From the NCBI GenBank assembly GCA_026706345.1, contig JAPOYX010000142.1:1-37859 (forward strand): a stretch of 37,859 nucleotides of DNA, in the 5' to 3' direction. Shown here piece by piece: positions 17,959-28,759 of the stretch. A program made the translations under genes and the position numbers. The stretch is from Gemmatimonadota bacterium. Its GTDB lineage: Bacteria; JAAXHH01. Position 1 is the first letter of the stretch. The number at the start of each line of letters is the position of its first letter. The notes beneath the pieces were generated by a model. That model was not told the DNA's origin, made no database searches, and saw nothing but the letters and a program-made list of their open reading frames with translations.

Positions 17959-18966
17959 TCAGGCTGCGCCCAGCACCTCGCGGGCGGCCTGCGTGGTCTC
18001 GCGGACCTGGTCCAGGGTTCCCATCCCGAACATCGAGGCCGCCACGCCCATCTCGTTGAAGACGTACTCGAAGGCCTTGTGTCCGAGGTATCGACCGCCG
18101 GCCATCGGCTTGATGGCGATGACGGGCCTGCTGGCCTGCCTGATGGCGTCAATGGCCACGTCGCGCGTGGGGAACATGAAGGTGCCCGGGGCGTTGACGG
18201 TGGTCAGGTAGCCATCGACGGGGATGTTTTCGGCCTCAAGGAGCGGCAGGGTGACCCCGGCGTGGTGGACGCTCGTAATCACGGTGTCGAAGCGTTCACG
18301 CAGGAAGCCCAGGTACTCGCGGATCAGGTCGAAGCGCCCGGTCATCGAGAGGAGGTCGATTTCGGCGCCCGGGTCGGCGACGAGGATGTCGCATCCGGCG
18401 AAGAAGCCCAGGTACTGTTCCAGGACGCCGTAGTCGATCTCGAAACGCGCGGCGTCCGCCTCCGTGTACGGCGGCACGATCTCCGGCGTGACGATGCCGT
18501 CGAAGGTGTCGCCCAGGTTGTAGCGGATGATTTCGTCGCTATGAAAGTGCTCCCGGAAGGCTTCACCGGCCAGGGCATCGTTGCAGCCGTAGAAGGTCGA
18601 ATGCGCGCGGTCGGAGTACGAGACGATTTCGCCGTCCAGCGTCACCGGGATCAGGATGTACGCCACCATGCCCATCCTGGTGCCGGTTTGTTGCTCGGTT
18701 TCCCAGATGGCCTGCAGGTGCAGCCGGTCGAGTTCGGGCAGCATGTGGTCCACCTGGATCGTGGTGATGCCGCCTTCTTCCACGGCATATCGCAGCACGT
18801 TGGCTACCGATTGAACGCGGCTGAAGACACGGTAATTCGAGGCATCCCGTTCTTTATCCTGATAGGAACAGCCGTCGTAGGGATGGATCCCCATGATCAG
18901 CCGAGGTACCTCGGCCTGGCCGATCCGGGTCGTGGGTACACCGCAGCCTTCCAGGTACGTTTTCAT
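17959..18966 (-). CDS. TIM-barrel-like protein, possibly aldo/keto reductase-related
   Basis: A 335-residue soluble protein with no signal peptide. The N-terminal PRLIMGIHPYDGCSY and the C-terminal FNEMGVAASMFGMGTLDQVRET pattern recall the ends of aldo/keto reductase-type (beta/alpha)8 barrels, as do ITTIQVDHMLPELD and PVIAIKPMAGGRYLGHKAFE. I cannot point to the full Asp-Tyr-Lys-His catalytic set, so function remains open. It is GC-rich like the metabolic genes. It ends 27 bases before the giant helicase gene on the same strand, so the helicase may be read from its transcript. Its N-terminus is clear (MKTYLEGCGVPTT) but the ribosome site is poor. Confidence 0.5.
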   Translation of the reverse strand: MKTYLEGCGVPTTRIGQAEVPRLIMGIHPYDGCSYQDKERDASNYRVFSRVQSVANVLRYAVEEGGITTIQVDHMLPELDRLHLQAIWETEQQTGTRMGMVAYILIPVTLDGEIVSYSDRAHSTFYGCNDALAGEAFREHFHSDEIIRYNLGDTFDGIVTPEIVPPYTEADAARFEIDYGVLEQYLGFFAGCDILVADPGAEIDLLSMTGRFDLIREYLGFLRERFDTVITSVHHAGVTLPLLEAENIPVDGYLTTVNAPGTFMFPTRDVAIDAIRQASRPVIAIKPMAGGRYLGHKAFEYVFNEMGVAASMFGMGTLDQVRETTQAAREVLGAA

Positions 18967-19301
18967 ATCGAAACTCGTACGTCAGTTTGTAGATTCAATT
19001 TGGATGTATTGCCCCAAGTAGATGCTTGCGAGGCGACAGGAAAAACGGGTCGCGCTTCCGATAATATAGTACTCCATGCACCAGCGCGCAAGTCCCGGCC
19101 GTCTCGCCACATGCGTTCCGAGAATCCCTCAGCAGTCCCTCGTGTTTTTAAACCTATGTCCCGCCTTGACCCGTACCGTGTTTTGGTATATATACTTGCA
19201 ATCCCGCCGAAACGTCCTCCCTCGGCGGTACTGTTCGAACACCATACTGTCTGTGAAAAAACCAGCTATTGGCATCACGATTGCGCACCGGGAGCAATGC
19301 C
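18967..19301. promoter_or_regulatory. Divergent control region; promoter and leader hairpin of the SMP-30 gene
   Basis: The 335-base gap between divergent genes holds a strong plus-strand promoter: TTGACC (19166-19171), a 17-base spacer and TATATA (19189-19194). The predicted transcript starts near 19201 and has a leader of about 100 bases. A perfect 7-bp inverted repeat, CCGCCGA (19204-19210) and TCGGCGG (19222-19228), opens that leader. No clear promoter was found for the minus-strand gene. Confidence 0.6.
19204..19228 (+). other. Hairpin at the 5' end of the SMP-30 mRNA leader
   Basis: Seven perfect GC-rich base pairs with an 11-base loop, just after the predicted transcription start. It could stabilise the message or bind a regulator; it has no T-tract and is not an attenuator by itself. 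Confidence 0.5.
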
Positions 19302-20228
19302 ATGATGGCGACTATTGAGAAGATCGCGGAAGTCGAAGCGATGGTGGGCGAGGGACCGGTCTGGGATCCGGACAGCAGGACGCTGATCTGGACCGACATC
19401 CGGACCGGTCGATTGTTTCACTACGATCCTGCGACGAATCAGAACCGGCAGGTGCACGACGGTTTCAACGTCGGCGGGTTCTCCTTCAACGAATACGGCG
19501 GTCTCGTGGCGTGTATTTGGGACGGCATTGTTCTCTGGAATTCCGACGACGACTGGGTTCGGGTTTTCGACGAGACGCATGAGGGAGAACCGCTGCGCTT
19601 CAACGACGTGACGGCCGATCCCGGCGGGCGGATGTTCGCCGGCTCCCTGATCGACGACGGTCTGGGCAAGTTGTACCGCTTCGATCCCGATGGCAGCGTG
19701 GAAGTCATCGAAGAGGGGATTGGCTGCAGCAACGGCATGGGATACTCGCCGGACGAAACGGTCATGTACTACACCGATTCCGCCGTGCGGACGATCTACG
19801 CCTACGATTACGACAGGACGAGCGGCTCCGTCTCCAACCGGCGCGATTTCGTCAAGCTGCCCGATACGGCGGGGGTTCCGGACGGGATGACCGTCGATGC
19901 CGAAGGATTCGTCTGGACGGCCGTCTGGTTCGACGGATGTATCGTCCGGTTCGACCCCGACGGCGTGGAGGAGCGCCGCATCGCGCTGCCGGCGATACAG
20001 ACTTCGAGCGTTATGTTCGGAGGAACGGACCTGACGGACATTTACGTGACGACCGCCGGAACGTCGCTGGAACCCGGTTCGCCCCTCGATCCGAAGGACT
20101 ACGACTGGCAGGCATACGGCGAGAATTACCGCGGCGGCGGCCTGTTCCGCGTGCGCCAGGACATCCAGGGCAAACCCGAATACATGGCCCGTTTCCCGTG
20201 GCCGGATAAACCAGGACAGGAGGAATGA
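19302..20228 (+). CDS. SMP-30/gluconolactonase family protein
   Basis: A 308-residue six-bladed propeller protein of the SMP-30/gluconolaconase/LRE family, which opens sugar lactones. The three metal ligands known from SMP-30 fall at nearly the same positions: E17 (GEGPVWD), N144 (CSNGMGYS) and D194 (PDGMTVD), with substrate-contacting N101 in RFNDVTADP. Start ATG 19302 is chosen because GGAG lies 7 bases ahead; a TTG 33 bases upstream lacks a site. Its stop codon abuts the next ATG (TGAATG), so translation is likely coupled with the downstream amidohydrolase. It probably converts an aldonolactone to the acid, feeding a dehydratase such as the one at 30888. Confidence 0.9.
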   Translation: MMATIEKIAEVEAMVGEGPVWDPDSRTLIWTDIRTGRLFHYDPATNQNRQVHDGFNVGGFSFNEYGGLVACIWDGIVLWNSDDDWVRVFDETHEGEPLRFNDVTADPGGRMFAGSLIDDGLGKLYRFDPDGSVEVIEEGIGCSNGMGYSPDETVMYYTDSAVRTIYAYDYDRTSGSVSNRRDFVKLPDTAGVPDGMTVDAEGFVWTAVWFDGCIVRFDPDGVEERRIALPAIQTSSVMFGGTDLTDIYVTTAGTSLEPGSPLDPKDYDWQAYGENYRGGGLFRVRQDIQGKPEYMARFPWPDKPGQEE

Positions 20229-21773
20229 ATGGCCTTCGATGTCGTCATTCGCGGCGCTGATGTAATCGATGGTACCGGGCAGACGAACCGGTACCGTGCG
20301 GACGTGGGGTTGCGGGACGGCCGCGTGGCGGGGATCGGAGACCTGTCGGATGTGGATACCGCCCGGACGATTGACGCCAGCGGCCATATCGTCTGCCCCG
20401 GCTTCATCGACGTCCACGTTCACTCCGAGAATTCCCTGCTGGGCGGCCGGGACCAGATGGGCGGCCTCCGGCAGGGCGTGACGACCCATTTGCTGGCGCC
20501 GGACGGCTTCGGCTGGGCCGGCCTGTCGCGCGAAGAGGCCCTACCCTTATGGCATTACACGCAGTTCGCCTACGGCGAACCCCTTAAGCCGGTCGACTGG
20601 CCCACCATCGAGTCCTACCTGGACCTCTTCCCCGGCCGCTCACCCGCCAACGTGTATCCCCAGGTGCCGCACTGCGCCGTGCGCGTCAAGGCCATGGGCT
20701 GGGACCCGGGGCCGCCCACGCCGGACCAGCTGAAGGTCATGGAAGCGGAGACCCGCGCGTGGATGGAAGCCGGCGCAGGCTGCCTGTGCCTGGGACTGGA
20801 CTACCAGCCCAGCGCCAACGCGCCCTTCGAGGAGCTGGTGGCGCTTTGCAAGGTCGCCCTAGAGTACGACGGGATCTACGCCGCCCACCTGCGGTACCAG
20901 ATCCTTGGGCGGGAACGGGCATGGCAGGAGATCATCGACCTGCACCGGGCCAGCGGCATTCCCGTTCACGTGTCCCACGAGCGTGTCGACGACATGTCGG
21001 GCCGGATCCTGGATCAGGCCGTGAAAGACGGGGTGGACATCACCTTCGAATCCTATCTCTACCCGGCCGGCATGACCCACATCACCATGCAGTTGCCCAT
21101 GTGGGTGCAAACGGGCAGTCCCGACGAAGTGCTCGAGCGAATGCGTCAGCCGGAAACCCGCCAAAAAGCCCTGGAGCATCTGAAATCGACGAACCTGGCG
21201 GACCGCCAGTACATCGGCTATACCCGTTCCGGCGAATTTGCGGGGATGACTCTGGGCGAGGCCGCGCGGAGCGTGAACAAGTCCAACGAGGAATTCGCCT
21301 ACGACCTCGTGCTCGATGAAGACGGCATCCAGGCCTTCGTCATGTTCTGGCCTGCGCCGGAAGCGGAAGTCGACGCCGTGCTGAACCAGACGGCGCCCCA
21401 TCCCCTCATGATGGTCGCCAGCGACGGCGTCTATGACTGTACCCATCCCCATCCCCGGGGACAGGGATGCTTCGCCCAGATGCTCAGGAAGTTCGTCCGA
21501 GAGCGTGGACTGCTATCCCTGGAGGAAGCGGTTTACAAGATGAGCGGCTTTCCGGCGGAACGATACAGGCTGAAAGACCGGGGCGCCCTCCGCGAAGGCG
21601 CTCCCGCGGACGTGGTCGTCTTCGATCCCCACACCGTTGCCGACCGGGCCACCTTCGAAGCGCCGATTCAGCCTCCCGACGGCATTCCCCATGTCTTCGT
21701 CAACGGCATTCCCGTCATCGAAAACCACGAGCCCACGGAACACCGTCCGGGCCAGGTCCTGCGCAGAGGATAG
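20229..21773 (+). CDS. D-aminoacylase-like amidohydrolase
   Basis: A 514-residue amidohydrolase-superfamily enzyme resembling N-acyl-D-amino-acid deacylases and D-hydantoinase kin. The metal motif is at H63 and H65 (PGFIDVHVHSENS). Further pieces are YAAHLR, VHVSHE and the late MVASDGVYD aspartate, then the C-terminal small-domain signature REGAPADVVVFD. It begins directly at the stop of the SMP-30 gene with AGGAGG just ahead. Substrate (an N-acyl amino acid, a dipeptide or a cyclic amide) is not readable. The following gene is an oligoendopeptidase, hinting at peptide or amide use. Confidence 0.85.
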   Translation: MAFDVVIRGADVIDGTGQTNRYRADVGLRDGRVAGIGDLSDVDTARTIDASGHIVCPGFIDVHVHSENSLLGGRDQMGGLRQGVTTHLLAPDGFGWAGLSREEALPLWHYTQFAYGEPLKPVDWPTIESYLDLFPGRSPANVYPQVPHCAVRVKAMGWDPGPPTPDQLKVMEAETRAWMEAGAGCLCLGLDYQPSANAPFEELVALCKVALEYDGIYAAHLRYQILGRERAWQEIIDLHRASGIPVHVSHERVDDMSGRILDQAVKDGVDITFESYLYPAGMTHITMQLPMWVQTGSPDEVLERMRQPETRQKALEHLKSTNLADRQYIGYTRSGEFAGMTLGEAARSVNKSNEEFAYDLVLDEDGIQAFVMFWPAPEAEVDAVLNQTAPHPLMMVASDGVYDCTHPHPRGQGCFAQMLRKFVRERGLLSLEEAVYKMSGFPAERYRLKDRGALREGAPADVVVFDPHTVADRATFEAPIQPPDGIPHVFVNGIPVIENHEPTEHRPGQVLRRG

Positions 21774-21794
21774 GAAGGGACGCGTTGTAGATAC

Positions 21795-23597
21795 ATGGAT
21801 TGGGATCTGGCATCTTACTTTCCAGCCTTCGACGGTCCTGAAATGCGCCGTTTCAAGGCCGACCTCCGGGACGATTTGGATGCGTTGCTGACCGGTGCCT
21901 CGGATACGGCCCCATTGGGTTCCGATAACCAGGAGGCGTGGGAGCGGATCGTTCTCTCTTTCGAAGACGTCGTCACCCGGTTGCGACACCTGGGTTCCTA
22001 CGTTTCCTGTATTACCTCCGCGGACGCGAACAACGAGGATTTCGCCGCGGAGGAAGGCGCATTGAGCCTGCTGGACGCCCAGATGTCCAAGATCCTCGTG
22101 GAGCTGCAGCGGGGGTTCAAGTCCCCTTCCGACGAGGAATTCGAAGCTTTCACTTCCCGCCCCGCCCTCCGGGACGCCCAATTCCGCATTGCACGGATCC
22201 GGGAGCAATCCCGGTTCACCATGTCCACCGAGGAAGAGCACCTGGCGTCGGACCTGGGCGTAGACGGCATCGAGGCCTGGGGACGTCTATACGACCGGGT
22301 CTCGGGTAAGCTGACCTTTGGTATGGCCTATCCGGACGGACGGCTGGAGCAGGTGCCCATGTCGCAGCGCCGCGCCTTGATGGAACACCCCGACCGGCGC
22401 GTGCGCCGCGCCGCCTTCGAAGGCGGCAACGAGGCCTGGGCATCGATCGAGACCGTTCCGGCCGCCGCGTTGAACGCCATCGGAGGTACGCGGTTGACCC
22501 TGTACCGCCATCGCGGCATGGACCATTATCTGGATAAGGCCCTCTTCCAGGCGGCCATCTCCCGCGAAACGCTGGACGCCATGTTCGAAGCGGTGTTCTC
22601 GGAAATCGACGTCGCCCGAAGCATCCTGGCGTACAAGGCGCGCCTCATGGGCGGCCGCACATTGGGATGGTATGATCTCTCGGCTCCCTTGACCGTAGAG
22701 AACAAGGACGAGCCGTCCTGGGAAGATGCCAGGACCCTGGTGCATCGGGCCTTCTCCGCCGGATATCCCGCATTGGCGGACTACACGGCAGAAGCCTATG
22801 AGAAAAACTGGATCGACTGGTCGCCCCGGCCGGGCAAGCGTCCCGGCGCCTTCTGCACGGGATCTCCCCTGACGAAAGAGTCCCGTGTCTACATGACATA
22901 CAACGACAACATGGGCGACATGTTGACGCTGGCCCACGAACTGGGACACGCCTTTCACGGCCATCTGATGCGTGAGGAACGAACGCTGAACCGTGCCTAC
23001 CCCATGACCCTGGCCGAATCCGCTTCCACTTTCGGCGAGATGCTGCTCATGCGCGGGTTGATGGAGGAGCCGGACATCAGCACCGAAACCAGGGCTTTTC
23101 TCTTAAACCTGGAGGCCAGCGACGGCGCCACCTACCTGCTGGACATTCCAGTGCGATTCGAATTCGAGAAGGCCTTCCACGAAGAACGGACGGCTGGAGA
23201 GGTCAGCATAAGCAGGCTGAAGGAACTGATGGTCGAGACCCAGCGCCGCGTGCTCGGTGGCGTGCTGGATCCAGATGGCGGAGATCCCTATTTCTGGGCG
23301 TCGAAGCTCCATTTCTACATCACGGACACCACGTTCTACAATTTCCCCTATACCTTCGGCTACCTGCTCAGCCGGGGTCTCTTCGCCCAGTACGAGAGGC
23401 AAGGTCCGGACTTCCTGCCGGGATACGAGCAGTACCTGAAGCTGACCGGCAGCGATACGGCGGAAAATGTGGTGCGACGAAGTACGGGACTCGAACTTAC
23501 GGAACCCGCATTCTGGTCTGACGCCATTCGCGGTCTGGAGGGCGTTCTGGATCAGTTGAAGGTCAGCGTGGCCGGGAGCCGGGCCGTGCTGAACTAG
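21795..23597 (+). CDS. pepF: M3-family oligoendopeptidase F
   Basis: A 600-residue zinc peptidase with the normal length for PepF. The active site HELGH is at 381-385 (LAHELGHAFHG), and the third ligand Glu408 lies in TLAESASTFGE. The N-terminal helical half and the C-terminal SKLHFYITDTTFYNFPYTFG block, containing the conserved Tyr residues of the M3B group, are present. No signal peptide, so it cleaves short peptides in the cytoplasm. It starts 21 bases after the amidohydrolase; the ribosome site is weak. Likely in one transcript with its neighbours on both sides. Confidence 0.93.
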   Translation: MDWDLASYFPAFDGPEMRRFKADLRDDLDALLTGASDTAPLGSDNQEAWERIVLSFEDVVTRLRHLGSYVSCITSADANNEDFAAEEGALSLLDAQMSKILVELQRGFKSPSDEEFEAFTSRPALRDAQFRIARIREQSRFTMSTEEEHLASDLGVDGIEAWGRLYDRVSGKLTFGMAYPDGRLEQVPMSQRRALMEHPDRRVRRAAFEGGNEAWASIETVPAAALNAIGGTRLTLYRHRGMDHYLDKALFQAAISRETLDAMFEAVFSEIDVARSILAYKARLMGGRTLGWYDLSAPLTVENKDEPSWEDARTLVHRAFSAGYPALADYTAEAYEKNWIDWSPRPGKRPGAFCTGSPLTKESRVYMTYNDNMGDMLTLAHELGHAFHGHLMREERTLNRAYPMTLAESASTFGEMLLMRGLMEEPDISTETRAFLLNLEASDGATYLLDIPVRFEFEKAFHEERTAGEVSISRLKELMVETQRRVLGGVLDPDGGDPYFWASKLHFYITDTTFYNFPYTFGYLLSRGLFAQYERQGPDFLPGYEQYLKLTGSDTAENVVRRSTGLELTEPAFWSDAIRGLEGVLDQLKVSVAGSRAVLN

Positions 23598-23628
23598 CAG
23601 GATCGCCGGAGTGAAAGGACCGAAGTAT

Positions 23629-24381
23629 ATGACAAAGGTCATCGAGGGGGAGCGCAACCGTTTCCACGGCGTGGAAGTCGGTTCGGACGCCCTGCCCGAC
23701 ACAGCGGACGGCTTTATGGAGCGCCTGGACCACTCGATCCGGGAGTGGAAGGCAGAGGGCCTCCAGGTCGCCTGGTTCAAGGTTCCCCTGTCCCGCGCCT
23801 TTCTCATTCCCGCACTGGTGGACGCGGGAAGTGTATTTCACCACAGTACCACCGACTACCTGATGCTGACGCTTCGCCTGGCCGAAGGCGCGTTCGTGCC
23901 GATGTACGCGACGCATTACATCGGCGCCGGCGGCGTGGTGATAAACGAAAAGAACGAACTGCTCGTGGTCTGCGAACGGTTTCGCGGGGGCCGCGCGCCG
24001 TACTACAAGCTGCCCGGCGGAGCGCTGCAGCCGGAGGAGCACCTGGCCGAAGGCGTCGTCCGCGAAGTATTCGAGGAAACGGGCGTGCCGACCCGCTTCG
24101 ACGGCCTGGTCTGCTTCCGCCACTGGCACGGTTACCGCTACGACAAGTCCGATATTTACTTCGTCTGCCGCCTGAAGCCGCTTCACCAGATCATCAAGAT
24201 GCAGGCTTCCGAGATCGAAGAATGCCTTTGGATGTCCGTGGCGACCTACATGGGCTCGGAGAACGTCAGCCAGTTCAACAAGCTCATCGTCAAGGCCGCC
24301 GTGGAGAACCAGGGATTGAAGGAAACCTGGGTCGACGGCTACGGAGACCCGGACCGGTACGAGTTTTTCATGCCGGAGTAG
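23629..24381 (+). CDS. Nudix hydrolase with NUDT6-like N-terminal domain
   Basis: A 250-residue protein in two parts. The first 100 residues match the pre-Nudix domain seen in NUDT6 (FGF2-antisense) and plant Nudix proteins: NRFHGVEV, then IREWKAEGLQVAWFKVP and a FHHSTTDYLMLTL segment. The Nudix box starts at G131 and follows GX5EX7REUXEEXGU exactly, with the catalytic REVFEE. Nudix enzymes cleave nucleoside diphosphates linked to another group; the substrate here is unknown. ATG 23629 is preferred over GTG 23611 because AAAGGA sits 9 bases ahead of it. Last metabolic gene before the defence island. Confidence 0.9.
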   Translation: MTKVIEGERNRFHGVEVGSDALPDTADGFMERLDHSIREWKAEGLQVAWFKVPLSRAFLIPALVDAGSVFHHSTTDYLMLTLRLAEGAFVPMYATHYIGAGGVVINEKNELLVVCERFRGGRAPYYKLPGGALQPEEHLAEGVVREVFEETGVPTRFDGLVCFRHWHGYRYDKSDIYFVCRLKPLHQIIKMQASEIEECLWMSVATYMGSENVSQFNKLIVKAAVENQGLKETWVDGYGDPDRYEFFMPE

Positions 24382-24446
24382 GGCAGTGATCATATAGAGC
24401 GGACTATTGTTATGGTCTCTTTGAATGTACGTGGGAGTAAACCCGG
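24382..24446 (+). other. Left junction of the AT-rich island
   Basis: The 65 bases between the Nudix stop and the zorA-like ATG turn abruptly AT-richer. GGGAG lies 9 bases before the ATG as ribosome site. I see no terminator and no convincing promoter pair, so the island may depend on read-through from the upstream operon or on a weak promoter. Confidence 0.4.
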
Positions 24447-25781
24447 ATGAGCACTTATGTGATAATATCCACTTTCGTCGTCGCGATTATCCTGGTGGTC
24501 TTTGTTTTCAGGAAACACGTAAACTCCACGGCTTCCCTGGTAACTGTGATCGGGGTGCTTGGGACTTTCTGTGGAATAGCATGGGGACTTGCGCATTTTA
24601 ACCCTGCGAATCCTGACGAAAGCATACCCGAATTGCTCGACGGGTTGATGTTCGCGTTCTTGACCTCTATTTGCGGGATATTCGCGTCAGTTGTCATCAA
24701 GCTGACCGAGTTGTACAAAATGAAGAAAAGAACGGATTCGGAGGAATCGCAGCCTGTTGTCGGAGCGACGATTGACGATTTGGCGGCAACCCTGGTGGAT
24801 ATCCTGAGTGCGATACAGAACGGCGCTAAAGAAAACAGGGAGACATTGAAATCAGTTGAGGCTGCATTAACCGGGGATGGTGAAAGCACCGTTCTCACTC
24901 AGCTGCAAAAACTCAGAACCAGCTTCTTGGATAAACAGGACGAAGTCATTCGGGCTATAACGGCATTTTCAGATCAAGTCGCCGAAGACAATACAAACGC
25001 GTTGATAGAAGCGCTCGAATCTGTTATGAGGGATTTCAATACGAAGATAAACGAACAATTCGGGGACAATTTCAAGCACCTGAATGAAGCCGTTGGCCGT
25101 GTCAATGACTGGCAGGAACAGTATCGGTTACAAATGAATGACCTTGCCGACGTAATTGCAGCCGCGATGGAGAGCATGGATAAATCGCGTCAGACACTGG
25201 AGACAATCACCAAACAGTCCGATGTATTTGTCGCCACCGCTAATCACCTAGAACCTGTTCTTCAAACGCTTCAGGAACAGTTGGTGTCAATGAACAATCA
25301 GATGGAAGCGTTCAGCACTCTGAGTGAAAATGCCCGTGTTGCATTTCCACTGATAGAAGAACGCCTTGAAAAACTGACCACCGAGTTTTCTGAAGCCGCG
25401 TTGGATACCATAAGCAGATCCCAAGAGGATGTAAGGAACCAACGACGCAATCTCGACAGACATGCCTCGCAATTCGATGAATTAGTCCAAAAGACCCACG
25501 AGCAGTTTGAAAAACTGATTAATGATACAAACACAAAACTGACCGCGGAGTCCGAAAGAGTTTTCACGGAAAGCACACGACAAATTGCTCAGCAAATCAG
25601 CGTGTTAGACAAGGCGTTGGAGAAGGCGCTTACAGAGTCGATCAACTCGATGGGTAACCAACTCGCAAGCCTCTCAACCAAGTTTGTCGAGGATTACGGT
25701 CCCCTTACATCTAGGCTCCGCGAAGTTGTTAGGTTGGCAGACGGCCTGCCGAGCAATACTGATTCAAACCCCGACAGTTAA
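24447..25781 (+). CDS. zorA: ZorA-like MotA/TolQ/ExbB-family motor protein with coiled tail
   Basis: A 444-residue membrane protein. Three membrane segments are visible: residues 4-21, 31-50 (VIGVLGTFCGIAWGL) and 66-88 (GLMFAFLTSICGIFASVVIK). The LGTFxGI and AFxTSIxGIxxS pairs are the MotA/ExbB proton-channel signature. From about 100 to 430 it is a hydrophilic, Glu/Gln/Leu-rich helical tail with heptad character and no Cys or Pro-rich breaks, as expected for the cytoplasmic ZorA rod. In Zorya, ZorA and ZorB form a proton-driven inner-membrane complex that senses phage infection and activates an effector. Its TAA overlaps the next ATG (TAATG). AT-rich relative to neighbours. Confidence 0.82.
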   Translation: MSTYVIISTFVVAIILVVFVFRKHVNSTASLVTVIGVLGTFCGIAWGLAHFNPANPDESIPELLDGLMFAFLTSICGIFASVVIKLTELYKMKKRTDSEESQPVVGATIDDLAATLVDILSAIQNGAKENRETLKSVEAALTGDGESTVLTQLQKLRTSFLDKQDEVIRAITAFSDQVAEDNTNALIEALESVMRDFNTKINEQFGDNFKHLNEAVGRVNDWQEQYRLQMNDLADVIAAAMESMDKSRQTLETITKQSDVFVATANHLEPVLQTLQEQLVSMNNQMEAFSTLSENARVAFPLIEERLEKLTTEFSEAALDTISRSQEDVRNQRRNLDRHASQFDELVQKTHEQFEKLINDTNTKLTAESERVFTESTRQIAQQISVLDKALEKALTESINSMGNQLASLSTKFVEDYGPLTSRLREVVRLADGLPSNTDSNPDS

Positions 25782-26518
25782 TGGATGTAACGAACATGGA
25801 ACTGACCCCGACAAGCCAGAAAGAAACCGAAGAAACATGGATTTCGATCTCGGACATGATGGCCGGTCTGATGGTGATATTTCTCTTTATTGCAATAAGT
25901 TACATGCTATATGTCAGATCTGAAAAAGACAAGATTGAACAGATCGCCCATACTTATAACCAGCTACAGTCCGCATTGATAGACAGCCTCAATAATGAAT
26001 TCAGGTACGACTTCGAAAAGTGGAATGCTGAACTGGTCGATACTACACTATCAATTCAGTTCAGGGCTAATCGGTTAAATGTGCTGTTCGGGCAAGGCGA
26101 GGCCAAGTTACGTCCGTATTTCCAGAATATCCTGAGCGAGTTCTTTCCACGTTATTTGGAAGTTCTAAAGCAATTTAAAGACGAAATCACGGAAATTAGA
26201 ATAGAGGGGCATACCTCCAGTGAGTGGATTACCGGTGTAGGACCTGACAAAGCCTATATCCTGAATATGGAACTTTCGCAGGGAAGGACTCGAAGCGTGC
26301 TCGAGTTTGTGTTGCAAATGCCTTCTATAGAGCAACAGGATAGAAATTGGATCAAAGGGGTGTTGACCGCGAACGGTCTGTCTTCAAGCCAGTTGCTGTT
26401 TGTAGAGGGCACTGAAGACAGAGAAGACAGAGTAAAATCCAGAAGAGTGGAATTCAGGGTACAGACTAACGCGGAAAAACGAATCGATATTATCGTGAAT
26501 CAAAAACAGGGATCATGA
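25781..26518 (+). CDS. zorB: ZorB-like MotB/OmpA-domain motor protein
   Basis: A 245-residue protein. A short N-terminal tail leads into one membrane helix, SDMMAGLMVIFLFIAISYML (24-43), with D25 at its start. This is the spot of the proton-carrying aspartate in MotB and ZorB. The outer part from about 95 is an OmpA/MotB-like peptidoglycan-binding domain: IRIEGHTSSEW (139-149), YILNMELSQGRTRSVLEFV (159-177) and SRRVEFRVQ (220-228). Start ATG overlaps the zorA stop; its own stop overlaps the HNH gene start (ATGA). It would anchor the ZorA-ZorB complex to the cell wall. The overlap pattern implies fixed-ratio production. Confidence 0.83.
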   Translation: MDVTNMELTPTSQKETEETWISISDMMAGLMVIFLFIAISYMLYVRSEKDKIEQIAHTYNQLQSALIDSLNNEFRYDFEKWNAELVDTTLSIQFRANRLNVLFGQGEAKLRPYFQNILSEFFPRYLEVLKQFKDEITEIRIEGHTSSEWITGVGPDKAYILNMELSQGRTRSVLEFVLQMPSIEQQDRNWIKGVLTANGLSSSQLLFVEGTEDREDRVKSRRVEFRVQTNAEKRIDIIVNQKQGS

Positions 26519-27352
26519 ATCTACCTGATTTCAAGCAGCATGAGTTGTTCAACCGGTTTAGAAGAATGATGAACGCCCGATTGGTAGACTGGAGCGAGGG
26601 CGGACTGTGGAATTCCATCGATATTGATGAGATACTGGAAACGACCGGTCATGACATTTCGCCAGAGGAATTAACCATAGCAGGAGATGGAACCCTGGAA
26701 TACAAAGGCCGTAAAGTAGTGGTTTACATTCGTGACCAGCGTGTTCAGTACCAACCATACAAGTTTCATGTTGCCGACTGCAAGAAGTTGACAGAAATGA
26801 GGGATAATGATCGATACCATAGATATGTAGTGTCAAATAGAACGGACGGTACATTCACCGTAAACTCATATGACCGAGGTCAGATTGTAGAAAAGGACGC
26901 CACAAAGAAAATGTCAATATGTAGGTATTGTCTAATTCGTTTAAATTACAATGGTTATGCGAATCGGGATGATCAGTCACGGAACAGGATTCTCGAGTCG
27001 TTTGAACTGGATAAGTTTTTTAGAAGATACTCTTCACATATCACAATTGAACCGACACACACGAACGTCACCGCACCGGCTGACAGTTATACTGTTCATT
27101 GGGAACAAATCTCCCGATTATTCAAGGCACGTAAGAACTGGCAATGTGAAGAATGCCAAGTTTCCCTGTATGACAGGCGAATGTACCTGCACGTTCACCA
27201 CAAAGACGGAGACAAGAACAATAACAAACGCGAAAACCTCCAGGCTTTGTGCATAGCCTGCCACGCAAAGCTACCCCACCACGATCACTTGACACAACAA
27301 CCTGAATACATCGCATACATTAACTGGAAACATACCATCCAAGGACCTACCC

Positions 27353-27360
<8 letters not shown>
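26515..27360 (+). CDS. zorE: HNH endonuclease, ZorE-like effector
   Basis: A 281-residue soluble protein. The C-terminal HNH nuclease has W209-Q-C211-x2-C214, the core LHVHHKDGDKNNNKRENL (H228/H229 to N241), and C246-x2-C249-H250. A second, separate C136-x2-C139 pair (ICRYC) lies in the middle of an otherwise unassigned N-terminal region of about 200 residues. Type II Zorya systems consist of zorA, zorB and an HNH protein, zorE, as the effector thought to damage phage DNA; this gene occupies that position. It starts in an ATGA overlap with zorB. Its last 8 bases lie within the next gene, so the final residues QGPTHG are encoded by that gene's ribosome site and start. Confidence 0.8.

Positions 27361-28759
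<1,399 letters not shown>

Noticed and set aside
18967-19301. Possible riboswitch in the SMP-30 leader
   Set aside because: Only a single hairpin is evident; no known aptamer pattern was recognised.
24447-26518. Flagellar motor (motA/motB) or Tol/Exb system
   Set aside because: No flagellar, TonB or TolA genes nearby, only three membrane helices with a long coiled tail in the first protein, and an HNH gene coupled to the pair.
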